Below are positions 1 through 8,365 of a DNA stretch of 62,677 nucleotides, one piece after another (position 1 is the stretch's first letter; every line of letters starts with the position of its first letter). Below the pieces are notes generated by a model. The model did not search any database and was not told the origin of the DNA. It saw only the letters and a list, made by a program, of their open reading frames with translations. Position numbers and translations under genes: made by a program. Source of the stretch: Oscillospiraceae bacterium (lineage in GTDB: Bacteria; Bacillota; Clostridia; Oscillospirales; UBA929); contig JAISCT010000070.1 in assembly GCA_031265355.1 (NCBI GenBank), positions 1 to 62,677 of the forward strand, written 5' to 3'.

Positions 1-406
1 CAAGAGGCGCGACCATTTCTCTGGCCTGCGCTTCCTCTCCCTCTTTGTACTTGACGATGTATCTCTGCACCGGCACAGCCACTCTTTGCGGGATTTGCTC
101 CCATTCGTCCTGCAGCGAACCCCCCCACGTCGTCCCACTCAGCAGTGAACTTTCGGATACATTCGAAAAATTCATGGCTGTGTCGCCACCCGTAGATTCC
201 GTCTGCCAAGAACTCTCACTTGTCGCTTTGTATTCATTTTTCATGAACACGAACGGATCTCCCTCTTGTAATGTTACCTGCATGTCGAGCGGCCCCGAAG
301 CTGTCGCGACAGAAGATATCTGCGCTGTCCAAACGCCAACGGCTGTCACTGTCAGCAGTACGGCAAAGGCCAGCACAAAACTCATCACTCTTGTTCTTGT
401 CTTCAT
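1..406 (-). CDS. Secreted subtilase-type protease, N-terminal part (cut by window edge)
   Basis: The minus strand reads open from an ATG at 406 to the window edge (135 codons). An AGGGGG ribosome site lies upstream of the ATG. The product starts with a signal peptide (MKTRTRVMSFVLAFAVLL) and is clearly related to the subtilase beginning at 56209: the signal region, an EGDPF.FMKNEY motif, and the stretch RVAVPVQRYIVKYKEGEEAQ all match, apart from a 40-residue insert rich in Ser and Thr here. The catalytic domain itself lies outside the window. The function is therefore inferred from the paralogue: an extracellular serine protease with a long N-terminal propeptide-like region. The homology to the paralogue is certain; that the whole gene is intact cannot be judged. 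Confidence 0.8.
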   Translation of the reverse strand, partial: MKTRTRVMSFVLAFAVLLTVTAVGVWTAQISSVATASGPLDMQVTLQEGDPFVFMKNEYKATSESSWQTESTGGDTAMNFSNVSESSLLSGTTWGGSLQDEWEQIPQRVAVPVQRYIVKYKEGEEAQAREMVAPL

Positions 407-470
407 ATCCCATTCCCCCTGTTAAAATACTTTCACCGAATTGATATCCTCATCATGGAAGCTGCACCGC

Positions 471-823
471 TTACATCTTTGTCTGTGACAACGTATTAAT
501 GGAGCGGTCCTCCGGCACGGCGACTTCTCTCGGCTACCGCGCCAGCATCTCCTGCAGATCGGTCCCCGGAGACAAGACGGGCATCGTCAGTTCAGACGCA
601 AAAAAACCGCCGCCCGGAAACTGCCCGGTGTACCGGGTATTTCCTGTGACGGCGGTGGGCTTTCCAGTCGCTGTTCATCTACCATGTATCTGAATGGGCT
701 GCCCACTTCCCATTGTACTTGCGCGTCCTGCGCCTGCGCCGGAAGCAGCGCCGCCATGGCGGCCACGGTGGTTACGAATAGTACGGAAAACGCCAGGAAA
801 AGACTGGTTACATGTCGCTTCAT
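471..823 (-). pseudogene. Decayed N-terminus of a subtilase-family secreted protein
   Basis: An ATG at 823 with an AGGGGG ribosome site opens a 78-codon reading frame (stop at 587). It has a signal peptide (MKRHVTSLFLAFSVLF) and a segment EVGSPFRYMVDEQ that matches EGDPFVFMKNEY of the neighbouring gene. The frame ends just after a run of seven T. Shifting frame there gives more coding-like sequence, and after one in-frame TAG comes PREVAVPEDRS, matching PQRVAVPVQRY of the paralogues. I therefore read 471 to 823 as a shortened, frameshifted relative of the protease N-terminus. The alternative is a real 78-residue secreted peptide on 587 to 823; promoter and ribosome site look usable. Confidence 0.5.
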
Positions 824-1090
824 GTTATTTGCCCCCTGCATTGTTGGGTTCCAATTGAATCCATTATAGTTCATAATTTACAAAAGTAAATAGAAAAATT
901 TGTAAAAACCACACAAGTTCCAATTATATCCTTGTCAATCTCCTCGGATTGTTGTCATCCCCTTTGAACTTCACAAAAAATTTACTGTTTTGTCATATTT
1001 TTGTTTGCCCGGTGTGCGCCAAAAAAAATTTCACATTTTTTGATGCGCGCCGGGGAAACGCCGCGCTGGAGCTATATTCTCGCGGCTGAC
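824..1090. other. AT-rich non-coding region
   Basis: No gene is seen. On the minus strand a TATAAT and the dyad ATTTAC-TTTT-GTAAAT lie just upstream of the 823 start and could serve as its promoter. The word AATTGGAAC occurs twice. Open frames here are short and lack ribosome sites. Confidence 0.4.
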
Positions 1091-1146
1091 CCCAAAAAAC
1101 AACACGCCCACACAGGCCGGATCTTCCTCAGCCTGTGTGGGCGTGT
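1091..1146 (-). terminator. Rho-independent terminator of the dfx-rbr operon
   Basis: Sixteen-base arms at 1102-1117 and 1131-1146 are perfectly complementary and are followed, reading the minus strand, by GTTTTTT. It lies downstream of rbr, past the repeat element at 1219-1377. Confidence 0.75.
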
Positions 1147-1218
1147 CTTTGTTCATCTTGCGTGGGATACCTCTCCCGCGCTGTGGCGGATGTGACGGGG
1201 CTGCCCCAGCTGCTCGTA

Positions 1219-1377
1219 AGGGTCTGTCGGGAAATAAAGTGTGCAGTTGGCGCAGCAATTTTGTGTTCCGGCAAGGCGCCGGGTTCCGCGAATACTTGTA
1301 GTATTCAAGGGTTCCGGCAACGCGGCCGGGGCGCAAAAGGGCAAGTCAAATGTATAGGTTATTTTTCGACAGACCCT
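1219..1377. repeat. MITE-like inverted-repeat element, copy A (159 bp)
   Basis: The ends are inverted copies of AGGGTCTGTCG followed by (G/A)AATAA, and complementarity continues imperfectly inwards, so the whole unit can fold into one long hairpin. It matches the 113-bp element at 8618-8730 except for 46 extra bases in the middle, which contain the palindrome GAATACTTGTAGTATTC and a second GTTCCGGCAA. The right end touches the TGA of rbr: the stop codon is immediately followed by GGGTCTGTCG, exactly as in copy B. No transposase is encoded. It could be a non-autonomous transposon remnant or a mobile terminator. Confidence 0.8.
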
Positions 1378-1922
1378 CAGCGCCAGTTGAGGCTGCGCTG
1401 TTCGAAATAGGCCTTGGGATGGTTGCAAGTCGGGCACTTTTCGGGGGCGAAGAGGCCCTCGTGGATGTGGCCGCAGTTGCGGCAGATCCAATAGACTTTC
1501 TTGCCCTTCCGGAAGACGAGGTCGTTTTCTACGTTGGAGAGGAGGGTTAAGTAGCGCTGTTCATGCTCCGCCTCGATGGCGGCCACCTTGTCGAAGAGGA
1601 AAGCGATGTCGGTGAAACCCTCCCGGCGGGCCTCTTCGGCGAAGTTTTTGTACATGTCGGTCCACTCGTAGTGTTCGCCGGCCGCGGCGTCCTTGAGGTT
1701 TTCCGCCGTGCCGGGGACATGGCCGCCGTGCAACAGCTTGAACCAGAGTTTCGCGTGTTCTTTCTCGTTCTCCGCAGTCTCCAAAAAGAGCGCCGCGATC
1801 TGCTCAAAACCGTCTTTTTTGGCCTGCGAAGCATAATACGTGTATTTGTTGCGGGCCTGGCTCTCGCCGGCAAACGCAGTCTCCAAGTTTTTTTCGGTGT
1901 TGGACCCCTTCAGTTCAGGCAT
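1377..1922 (-). CDS. rbr: Rubrerythrin
   Basis: Rubrerythrin is a cytoplasmic non-haem di-iron peroxidase that reduces hydrogen peroxide in anaerobes. The N-terminal four-helix ferritin-like domain shows the ligand motifs ESQARNKYTYY and ENEKEHA, with EEARREGF and EAEHEQRY further on. The C-terminal rubredoxin-like domain carries CRNCGH and CPTCNHPKAYFE. I start at the ATG at 1922, seven bases after AAAGGA; a GTG two codons upstream is less well placed. The 181 residues are typical. It follows dfx by 50 bases on the same strand, so the two probably form one oxidative-stress operon. The stop codon abuts a repeat element. Confidence 0.96.
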   Translation of the reverse strand: MPELKGSNTEKNLETAFAGESQARNKYTYYASQAKKDGFEQIAALFLETAENEKEHAKLWFKLLHGGHVPGTAENLKDAAAGEHYEWTDMYKNFAEEARREGFTDIAFLFDKVAAIEAEHEQRYLTLLSNVENDLVFRKGKKVYWICRNCGHIHEGLFAPEKCPTCNHPKAYFEQRSLNWR

Positions 1923-1972
1923 ATACACACATCCTTTCTAAGCAAATCTCGTCAAATTCAGTCCACGCGTTT

Positions 1973-2350
1973 TCAGAGCTGCGCCTTCCAGAGGCCATGC
2001 AGATTGCACCAGGCGTAAACGGCGTCGCAGTGTTCGTCGGAGAGCGTGAAGCTGGGCGTGTCCCCGGGCGAGAGGAAACGAAGGGAGACCTGTGCGCCGC
2101 TTAGCACCGCGACGAAACCGATGAAGTGCTTCTCCTCCATGGGGTGTGTGACCGAGCCGACCGTCACGGTCAGCCGGCCGTCCGCGCGCGTCACCACGGG
2201 GACATGCTTCTCCTGCGCCGCGTCGGTGGTGTTTGGAGCCAGTTCGGACATGGGTTCGCCGCAGCAGACCAGGGGTGCGCGCCCGTCGTACAGCTTCCAG
2301 GCCACCGTGTTGCAGTGGGCGCAGCGGAAGAAGACAAGGGGTGTTGTCAA
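1973..2350 (-). CDS. dfx: Desulfoferrodoxin (superoxide reductase)
   Basis: The enzyme reduces superoxide to hydrogen peroxide, which the downstream rubrerythrin can remove. The N-terminal desulforedoxin centre is complete (C10, C13, C29, C30). The neelaredoxin domain has all the iron ligands: H49 (KHVPV), H69 and H75 (HPMEEKHF), C115 and H118 (CNLHGLW). At 125 residues it has the family length. Translation starts at a TTG with AGGAGG upstream; no better start exists. It is the first gene of the dfx-rbr unit, and a twin-hairpin repeat (2520-2594) lies about 170 bases upstream in its probable leader or promoter region. Confidence 0.97.
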   Translation of the reverse strand: MTTPLVFFRCAHCNTVAWKLYDGRAPLVCCGEPMSELAPNTTDAAQEKHVPVVTRADGRLTVTVGSVTHPMEEKHFIGFVAVLSGAQVSLRFLSPGDTPSFTLSDEHCDAVYAWCNLHGLWKAQL

Positions 2351-2519
2351 AAGAATCGCCTCCTATGCAATAAAATGATTCCATTCCGGAAAATGGTTCC
2401 GTTCCGGACCCGCCGCGGGGGACCGGCTGCCCATGGGCGCGCACGGGCCTGTGCGCGGACCGACGGAGAGGGCAGGGCGCGCCGAAGGCGCGCGGGAAAG
2501 CCTACCATTAGTACCTTGT

Positions 2520-2594
2520 TTAGTACCTTGTTGCCGCGAAGCGGTAACAAAAAAACAAGAATGTGGGTTGTGGGAGGCAGGTGCAACCCACATT
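2520..2594 (-). repeat. Twin-hairpin dispersed element, copy 1 (upstream of dfx)
   Basis: Read on the minus strand (towards dfx) it runs TAATGTGGGTTG, a first stem, a linker ending in CTTGTTTTTTTG, a second stem around the loop GCTTCGC, then CAACAAGGTACTAA. It matches copies at 8366-8439 and 15851-15924. In this copy the first stem arm GTGGGTTG pairs with the more distal CAACCCAC, because the proximal partner is mutated to CCTCCCAC. TTAGTACCTTG is duplicated at the downstream end. A TATAAT sits directly before the element. Confidence 0.8.
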
Positions 2595-2830
2595 ATATAT
2601 ATCGATATCCTATCTCGAAAGAATACAAAACGCAAGGTAAAAATTTATGCTTCTTTTTCAAACATAAATCCACCGCGGCGGCGCATACTAAGGCGGGCGC
2701 ACAATAGCATGCCCGAGACAGCTAAAAATTTACAACAGGGCGCTCCCCACAACCCCGTACGCGGCGCCGCGCCGTGTCCGGCGGACATGTAGGGAGGCGC
2801 CCAACCACGATTGCTGGAGAGGATGTCGAT

Positions 2831-3163
2831 ATGATCCTGCCAAAACCGCTTGCGTGGGCCGGCTCCACGCTGTTGCTGGCCGCCACGCTGACCACTTGCA
2901 ACGGACGCGCGCCGCGTCGGCCGACCCCTACGCCGCCCACCCAGCCCGCGGTCTCCCCCAGTCCAGGTGCCGCGCCCAGTCTGACGCCGGACGCCAGCCC
3001 GCAGTTGCAGCCCAGTCCCAGCGCATCGCCCAGCCCCAGCGCATCACCCAGCGCCAGCACGTCCCCCAGCCCTAACGCGTCGCCCGGCGGGGCCCGATCC
3101 AGCCCCGGCGCCGCGTCGGACGTCCTGCCATCTCTCGCGACGACGTCCACGCCGGCGCACTGA
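2831..3163 (+). CDS. Small Pro/Ser-rich lipoprotein
   Basis: The ATG at 2831 follows GGAGAGG. The 110-residue product has a short hydrophobic signal with a lipobox (LTTC), so it is probably lipid-anchored. After it comes a low-complexity tail of Pro, Ser, Thr and Ala with repeated SPSASP units, encoded by imperfect copies of CAGCCCCAGCGCATC. No enzymatic domain is visible and I do not recognise the gene. Such tails often act as wall-spanning spacers, but here nothing folded follows the spacer. It faces the next lipoprotein gene across a shared terminator. Confidence 0.6.
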   Translation: MILPKPLAWAGSTLLLAATLTTCNGRAPRRPTPTPPTQPAVSPSPGAAPSLTPDASPQLQPSPSASPSPSASPSASTSPSPNASPGGARSSPGAASDVLPSLATTSTPAH

Positions 3164-3193
3164 GTCGCATCCCACTGCGCGCACCGTCGTTGA

Positions 3194-3275
3194 AAAAGAT
3201 TGTCTCCTCCGTCACAACTGCTATATATAGTATATAACCACTATATATAGTATATTCCGGGGGAGACAATCTTTT
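3194..3275. terminator. Bidirectional terminator between convergent lipoprotein genes
   Basis: Arms AAAAGATTGTCTCC (3194-3207) and GGAGACAATCTTTT (3262-3275) are perfectly complementary, extended by a few more pairs. The loop holds a direct repeat of CTATATATAGTATAT. It serves both the plus-strand gene ending at 3163 and the minus-strand gene ending at 3302. Confidence 0.75.
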
Positions 3276-3301
3276 CTGTTTGCGCGTATAAACCGTAAAA
3301 A

Positions 3302-4252
3302 TCATGAGAGGGTATTTTCAACGGAAAGGCCGTAGGCCGCGATGCGGTATGTTCCAGCGGGTAAGTCGCCATACATCTTTAAGTAATACGTCTGGTTTTT
3401 CTTCTCGCCGGCTTGCAGGAGCAGGGCAATGTCGTGAAAGCCCCAATGTTTCGGCATGACGGGAATCTCATACCACACGTCCTCCAAGAACACTTGCAGG
3501 GCATAGTATTCTCCATAGTGCCAGCTTGTGCCGCTGTTTGCCGCGATCGTTACGGTTACCATGTCTTTGTCCCATGATTCCAAAGTCATCGTAACACCGT
3601 CGGGCGGTTCCAATTCTGCGACAGGAGTCAACAGCGTGCGGTTCCAGCCGTTTTCATCCTGTGTGAGGAAGTGCGCACAGGGGAAATAGGTGAAAGAAAA
3701 ATCTCCTTGCTGGTCAGACCAAGGGTATTGTGTCTCCAGCTCGGCAAAACTGAAATCAAAACGATATACAGTCCCGTCCTGCGAAATCCAGTATCCATTG
3801 GACCAAGCGGCAAATAGCCCCGAACCGTCCGTCGCGGTTATCTCAAATCCATAGATGGGTAGGGTTATGTCGTCCAAAGACCAGTTTTTGGCCGCGACGG
3901 CGCAGACGGCGTCCAACGCGCTGAGGATACTTTTGGTTGTATTGCTGTCGTAAGAATAGGAAAGAGAAGTCTCTTCTCCGTCAAAGCGGTAAAACGCCAA
4001 CGCGCTCGTGATGGGAGACGCGCCGTTCATAAGTCCGTTTGACGTCGTCTGAGGCGCTGTTACGCTGTCGCTGGCGGACTCTTGCCCGTCTTGCTGAGAC
4101 GCTCCTGTGTCGTCCTCTCTGTCTTGCGCCAAAAATTCGGCGCTTCCATCTTGCGCGCGCTCATTTGGCAAGGCCCTGCCGCAAGATGTTACGCCTACCA
4201 TCAGTGCCGTGAAGAGTGAGATCGCTATGACTGTCAGAAATGTTTTTCTCAT
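3302..4252 (-). CDS. Lipoprotein with C-terminal bacterial Ig-like domain
   Basis: The ATG at 4252 (MRKTFLTVIAISLF) lies ten bases after AAGGA; an ATG six codons upstream at 4270 has a weaker site. A signal peptide ends in a lipobox-like GVTSC. An acidic Ser/Gln-rich linker follows, then a roughly 150-residue domain without recognised motif. The last 90 residues (YGEYYALQVFLEDVWYEIP to LPAGTYRIA) look like the Ig-like domain found at the C-terminus of many clostridial lipoproteins (Big_14-like, from memory). The protein is presumably on the outer face of the membrane. Its ligand is unknown. Confidence 0.75.
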   Translation of the reverse strand: MRKTFLTVIAISLFTALMVGVTSCGRALPNERAQDGSAEFLAQDREDDTGASQQDGQESASDSVTAPQTTSNGLMNGASPITSALAFYRFDGEETSLSYSYDSNTTKSILSALDAVCAVAAKNWSLDDITLPIYGFEITATDGSGLFAAWSNGYWISQDGTVYRFDFSFAELETQYPWSDQQGDFSFTYFPCAHFLTQDENGWNRTLLTPVAELEPPDGVTMTLESWDKDMVTVTIAANSGTSWHYGEYYALQVFLEDVWYEIPVMPKHWGFHDIALLLQAGEKKNQTYYLKMYGDLPAGTYRIAAYGLSVENTLS

Positions 4253-4302
4253 GTTCTTCGCATCCTTCATCTTTCAATGCATCCCCATTACATAGTTCAC
4301 GC

Positions 4303-4737
4303 TCACGTGTCCACTGTCAATTGTTTCAACAGGTCTCGGATCTCGGTGAGAAGAGCAGTGGAGTCGGGCGCCGGCGGGGGCGGCGGTTCCTCGGCGGCCT
4401 CCCGGCGGCGCAGGGCATTGATGCATTTGACGAGGAAGAAGACGCACAGCGCGATGAGAAAGAAATCGACGACGGTCCTTAGAAAATTGCCGAGGCCGAG
4501 TTGTACGGGGGCGCCGCCTGTCCAGAGGGCGGGCAGGGTGATGTTGAAGGTCGAAAAGTCCACGCCGCCGAGCAGCACGCCGATGGCCGGCATGATGACG
4601 TCGCCAGCCAGGGAGGTGGAAATCTTCCCAAACGCGCCGCCGACAATGACGCCGACCGCCAGGTCGACAAAGCTGCCGCGCAGCGCGAGCTCCCGGAATT
4701 CCGCCCGCAGACGGGCAAATCGATCCGTTCGCTTCAT
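4303..4737 (-). CDS. mscL: Large-conductance mechanosensitive channel MscL
   Basis: MscL is the homopentameric emergency valve that opens under membrane tension during hypo-osmotic shock. The first transmembrane helix ([16 protein letters not shown]) and the second ([20 protein letters not shown]) are clear, and the C-terminal cytoplasmic helix is preceded by a Pro-rich linker. The 144-residue length is normal. The start ATG overlaps the serS stop codon (ATGA), so the channel is translated coupled to seryl-tRNA synthetase. Confidence 0.96.
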   Translation of the reverse strand: MKRTDRFARLRAEFRELALRGSFVDLAVGVIVGGAFGKISTSLAGDVIMPAIGVLLGGVDFSTFNITLPALWTGGAPVQLGLGNFLRTVVDFFLIALCVFFLVKCINALRRREAAEEPPPPPAPDSTALLTEIRDLLKQLTVDT

Positions 4738-6017
4738 CGGGCCGGCGCCTCAAGGCGTGTGAGCCCGTTCATGTAGGGCCGCAGGGCCTCCGGGATGGTG
4801 ACGCCGCCGTCTTCACACTGATAAAGCTCCAAGATGGCGGCGGTGGTCCGGCCGACGGCCACGCCCGAGCCGTTTAACGTATGGACGAATTCCGGTTTGT
4901 CTCCCTCCCGCCGGAAGCGGATCCCGGCCCGGCGAGCCTGGTAGCTTTCGAAGTTCGAACAGGAGGAGATCTCCACATAGCGTCTGTACGAGGGCATCCA
5001 GACCTCGATGTCGTAGGTCATGGCGGAGGCGGCCGAGAGATCCCCGCCGCAGAGACGTACCACCCGGTAGGGTAGACCCAGGCGCGCCAAGACCTCCTCC
5101 GCGTCGGCGGTGAGCGTCTCGAGCGCCGCGGCGGAATCCTCCGGGCGGGTGAATTTGACGAGTTCCACCTTGTTAAACTGGTGCTGGCGGATGAGGCCGC
5201 GCGTGTCGCGCCCGGCGCTGCCGGCCTCGGCGCGGAAGCAGGCCGAGTAGGCACAGTAGGAGAGGGGCAGTCGATTTTCCGGGAGAATCTCCTCTCGGTG
5301 CATGTTGGTCACCGGCACCTCGGCGGTGGGGATGAGGAAGTAGTCGGTGTCTTGCACCTTGAAGGCGTCCTCTTCGAATTTGGGGAGCTGCCCGGTACCG
5401 GTCATTGCGCTCCGGTTCACGAGAAAGGGCGGAAAGATCTCCGTGTAGCCCCGGGCCGTATGGGTGTCGAGGAAGAAGTTGGCGATGGCCCGTTCGAGGC
5501 GCGCGCCAAGGCCGCGGTAGAAGTGGAACCGCGCGCCGGTGACCTTGGCGGCCGTGGCCGGATCGAGGAGGCCCAGCGCCTCGCCGATCTCCCAATGGGG
5601 CCGGGGCGGAAACGGAAAGACAGACGGTACGCCGAAGCGGCGCACTTCCGCGTTTTGGTCACTGTTTGCGCCTCGGGGCGTGTCCGACCGGGGCAGGTTG
5701 GGCAGACCGAGCAAGGCCGCCTGCAAAGACTGTTCCGTCTCGCGCAGCGTCTCCTCAAGGGCGCCGGCCTGGGCGGAGATCTCCTTCATGCGCGCCATCA
5801 GGTCCGAGGTGTCGGACCCGCTCTTTTTGAGAGCGGGGATCTGTTTGGAGGCGGCGTTTTGTTCGGCCTTGAGCGACTCCGTCTGCGAGAGGATCTGCCG
5901 GCGGGCGGCGTCCAGCGCGGCCACCCGGCGCACCTCCTCGCCGAAGTCCTTCTCCCGCAAGGAGAGTCGGTCGATCACCGCCTGCGGGTCTTCGCGGATC
6001 TGCCGAATGTCCAGCAT
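4734..6017 (-). CDS. serS: Seryl-tRNA synthetase
   Basis: This class II synthetase charges tRNA-Ser. [12 protein letters not shown] starts the N-terminal tRNA-binding coiled coil. The catalytic domain shows motif 2 ([18 protein letters not shown]) and a C-terminal motif 3 region ending [16 protein letters not shown]. The start at 6017 is preceded by AAAAAAGGAG; upstream in-frame ATGs lack a site. The 427 residues are typical. It follows parA by 76 bases on the same strand. No T-box leader fits in that gap, so it is probably transcribed with parA. Confidence 0.98.
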   Translation of the reverse strand: MLDIRQIREDPQAVIDRLSLREKDFGEEVRRVAALDAARRQILSQTESLKAEQNAASKQIPALKKSGSDTSDLMARMKEISAQAGALEETLRETEQSLQAALLGLPNLPRSDTPRGANSDQNAEVRRFGVPSVFPFPPRPHWEIGEALGLLDPATAAKVTGARFHFYRGLGARLERAIANFFLDTHTARGYTEIFPPFLVNRSAMTGTGQLPKFEEDAFKVQDTDYFLIPTAEVPVTNMHREEILPENRLPLSYCAYSACFRAEAGSAGRDTRGLIRQHQFNKVELVKFTRPEDSAAALETLTADAEEVLARLGLPYRVVRLCGGDLSAASAMTYDIEVWMPSYRRYVEISSCSNFESYQARRAGIRFRREGDKPEFVHTLNGSGVAVGRTTAAILELYQCEDGGVTIPEALRPYMNGLTRLEAPAR

Positions 6018-6093
6018 GGTTTCCGCTCCTTTTTTACTGAAATGATGCGCATCGACAATGCGCGCTGTCAATGCTGTCAACGGTTAAAAGTCG

Positions 6094-6864
6094 TCATTTT
6101 CCTTCGGACGGCTGATTTTTGCGAATCAATTCGGCCGCCAACTGCGTGTAGGCGTCCGCGCCGCGGGAGGCGCGGTCGTAACGGTGGACGGGGACGCCGT
6201 GGCTGGGAGCTTCGGAGAGGCGGACGTTGCGCGGGATGACGGAGGCATACAATTTGCCGGGGAAAAACCGCTTGACCTCGGCCGCCACCTGCAGCGAGAG
6301 GTTGGTGCGCCCGTCAAACATGGTCAGCAAAATTCCCTCCACATCCAGCGTCGGATTGAGCCGGGTCCGCACGGCCCGAATCGTGTACATCAAGTCGGAG
6401 AGGCCCTCCAGTGCATAGTATTCGCACTGAACAGGCACCAATACGGTGTCGGCGGCGCAGAAAGCGTTGAGCGTGAGCAGCCCCAGCGAGGGCGGGCAGT
6501 CGATCAGCAGGAAGTCGTAGCGGAGCCGCAGCGCCGCCAGTGCGGTCGCCAGCAGGTATTCCCGCTTTTCCATCTCGACAAAATCGATCTCGGCGCCGGA
6601 GAGGGCCTTGTTGGCCGGCAGTACGTCCCCATAGTGGGTGGAGACGAGCGCGCGGGACGCCTCCACGCTGCCCAGCACCACATCGTAGATGGAGGGCGCC
6701 CGATTTTTGTCGACCCCCATGCCGGATGTCGAATTGCCCTGCGGGTCAAAGTCGACCAGCAGGGCCTTCAGATTTGCGTCATGCAGCGCACAGGTCAGGT
6801 TGACGCAGGTGGTGGTCTTGCCCACGCCGCCCTTTTGGTTGGCGATTGCGATGATTTTGCCCAT
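6094..6864 (-). CDS. parA: Chromosome partitioning ATPase ParA (Soj)
   Basis: This is the deviant-Walker ParA family, which binds ATP and DNA and moves ParB-parS complexes. The motif KGGVGKTT is at residues 11-18, with LLVDFDPQGN and LLIDCPPSLG following. The ATG at 6864 sits eight bases after AAGGA. A perfect parS site lies 54 bases upstream of the start. The usual parB partner is absent from the adjacent position: serS follows instead. Soj of other Bacillota also influences replication initiation and sporulation, which is inference here. Confidence 0.95.
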   Translation of the reverse strand: MGKIIAIANQKGGVGKTTTCVNLTCALHDANLKALLVDFDPQGNSTSGMGVDKNRAPSIYDVVLGSVEASRALVSTHYGDVLPANKALSGAEIDFVEMEKREYLLATALAALRLRYDFLLIDCPPSLGLLTLNAFCAADTVLVPVQCEYYALEGLSDLMYTIRAVRTRLNPTLDVEGILLTMFDGRTNLSLQVAAEVKRFFPGKLYASVIPRNVRLSEAPSHGVPVHRYDRASRGADAYTQLAAELIRKNQPSEGK

Positions 6865-6917
6865 GACCACGTTCCTTCCCAAAGAGGACTCCCCCGAAGG
6901 GGACGGGAGCGCGAAAT

Positions 6918-6933
6918 TGTTTCACGTGAAACA
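6918..6933. promoter_or_regulatory. parS centromere site
   Basis: The 16-bp sequence TGTTTCACGTGAAACA is identical to the consensus parS site bound by ParB/Spo0J, and the dyad extends to ATTG...CAAT (6916-6935). It lies between parA and the J-domain gene, outside coding sequence. Confidence 0.95.
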
Positions 6934-7030
6934 ATCATTGTTTTCTGTCGATGTGCATCGAGCCCGAAGACACAGTTGTGGACCTGTCGAGAGGAGCGGC
7001 CCACGGTTTCACCTGCACCAACAATGGCCG

Positions 7031-8260
7031 TCAGTCGAAAGAGTGGACGACGCGGCCGGCGATGTCGGCGCGGCGGTTGCGAAGACAGGCCCGGAGCATA
7101 TTGTCAAGGGACTGCCCCTCGTAGGTTGCGAGTCCGAATTGAATGTGTACGTCGAAATCGAAGCAGGAGGAGAGATCCTTGCGAACCGCGCGCAGGATCC
7201 GGCGTGCGGCGGACTCCGCGGCGCGCCAGGAGGTCTCGGCGAAGAGAACACCGAAGAGGCGCTCCTCAAGATAGCCGACGCGATCGATCGAGCGCACGTA
7301 ATGGGAGAGCAGGTAGCCGACGTATTTGAGCAGCCGCGCGGCCTGGCCGGCGCCCGCCGCCCGATCTGGCAGCGCCACCTGAAAAGCGGCCAGCGTGAAG
7401 GGCCGGGCGTATCGCTTGTAGCGGTAAATCTCCGGGGCCAGCATCTCCTCAAAACCTTGCCGGTTCGGCAGCCCCAACAATGTGTTTGTGGTCTTTAAGT
7501 AACGCTCCCAGCGGCCAAGCAGCAGAGATTCCTCCTGTGTCAGAGAATCCACCTTGAAGTGCGCCATCAGCGGGGTGAGATCCCGGTACCCCAGGTAGAG
7601 GCGCCAGGCGCCCCGCTCCAGCACGGCATACTTGGTAAAGGCGTACTCGGTCACGACACCTGTCTTCCGATTCTTCTCCTGTACCGTCACCCGGTATTCC
7701 TCTGCGAGGAAACGGGTGCGGTCCTCCATACGGAAACCGGGATGAATTTTATAGAGCGACAGCGAGAAGGGGCCAATCTCATAGGTGGCGGAGACAGAAG
7801 TTTGCCACTCGACGAAATCGCCGAAAGAGAAATGCGACTTATCCGTCTCGCTGACCAGCGCGAAGGCCTCCTGATGGCGGCCGGCCGAGAGGTGAGAGAA
7901 GTAGTCGTGGACCAGTTGGCGCGCCTGAGGCGTACCCATCTGGGTCGCAGACGGCTCCGAAGCCGGGGGTTTCACCGGCACGGCGACGCGGCGGCGCAGC
8001 CATTCGACGTGATAGACGGCGCGCCGGTCCGCGTCGCCGAGCACCTCATAGGCGGCGTTGATCGCCGCGATCCGGGTCTGCGCCTGCGGGGAGTTGTTCA
8101 GATCCGGGTGGTATTTTTTGCACAGTCGCTTATAAGCGCCCTGGACGACCTCTTGCTCGGCCTCCGGGTGGACCTGCAGCACGCTGTAATGGTCGACAAA
8201 ACTGCCCAACGGGCCACCGCCTTTCGTATCTGAGGAACTGTTCGACAATGCTTTCCCCAT
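7031..8260 (-). CDS. J-domain protein with NTF2-like and degenerate GGDEF domains
   Basis: Residues 24-85 form a J-domain with the HPD tripeptide (KKYHPDLN, 51-53), so a DnaK partner role is likely. Residues about 114-235 resemble an NTF2/SnoaL-like fold (QLVHDYFSHLSAGRHQEAF onwards). Residues 250-409 look like a GGDEF domain (TTNTLLGLPNRQGF, RYKRYARPFTL), but the signature loop is LEERLF instead of GGDEF, so cyclase activity is not expected. The ATG at 8260 has GGAG only two bases upstream; the start is uncertain, as readthrough further upstream crosses a repeat element. I know no named family with this order. It is encoded upstream of parS-parA. Confidence 0.8.
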   Translation of the reverse strand: MGKALSNSSSDTKGGGPLGSFVDHYSVLQVHPEAEQEVVQGAYKRLCKKYHPDLNNSPQAQTRIAAINAAYEVLGDADRRAVYHVEWLRRRVAVPVKPPASEPSATQMGTPQARQLVHDYFSHLSAGRHQEAFALVSETDKSHFSFGDFVEWQTSVSATYEIGPFSLSLYKIHPGFRMEDRTRFLAEEYRVTVQEKNRKTGVVTEYAFTKYAVLERGAWRLYLGYRDLTPLMAHFKVDSLTQEESLLLGRWERYLKTTNTLLGLPNRQGFEEMLAPEIYRYKRYARPFTLAAFQVALPDRAAGAGQAARLLKYVGYLLSHYVRSIDRVGYLEERLFGVLFAETSWRAAESAARRILRAVRKDLSSCFDFDVHIQFGLATYEGQSLDNMLRACLRNRRADIAGRVVHSFD

Positions 8261-8365
8261 GTCTCCATTGTAGCTTTTCGCACAGGCCTTGTCAACAATC
8301 TCCAAACGCTCGCGCCCGCGCCATGGGCGCAGGCGGCGTCCCCGGTGAGCCGAGCTCCGATAAGA

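Noticed and set aside
1001..1491. Several 60-110 codon frames around the repeat at 1219-1377
   Set aside because: They run through the MITE-like element and the rbr gene, without ribosome sites.
6018..6093. T-box leader for serS
   Set aside because: The parA-serS gap is only 76 bases and lacks T-box motifs.
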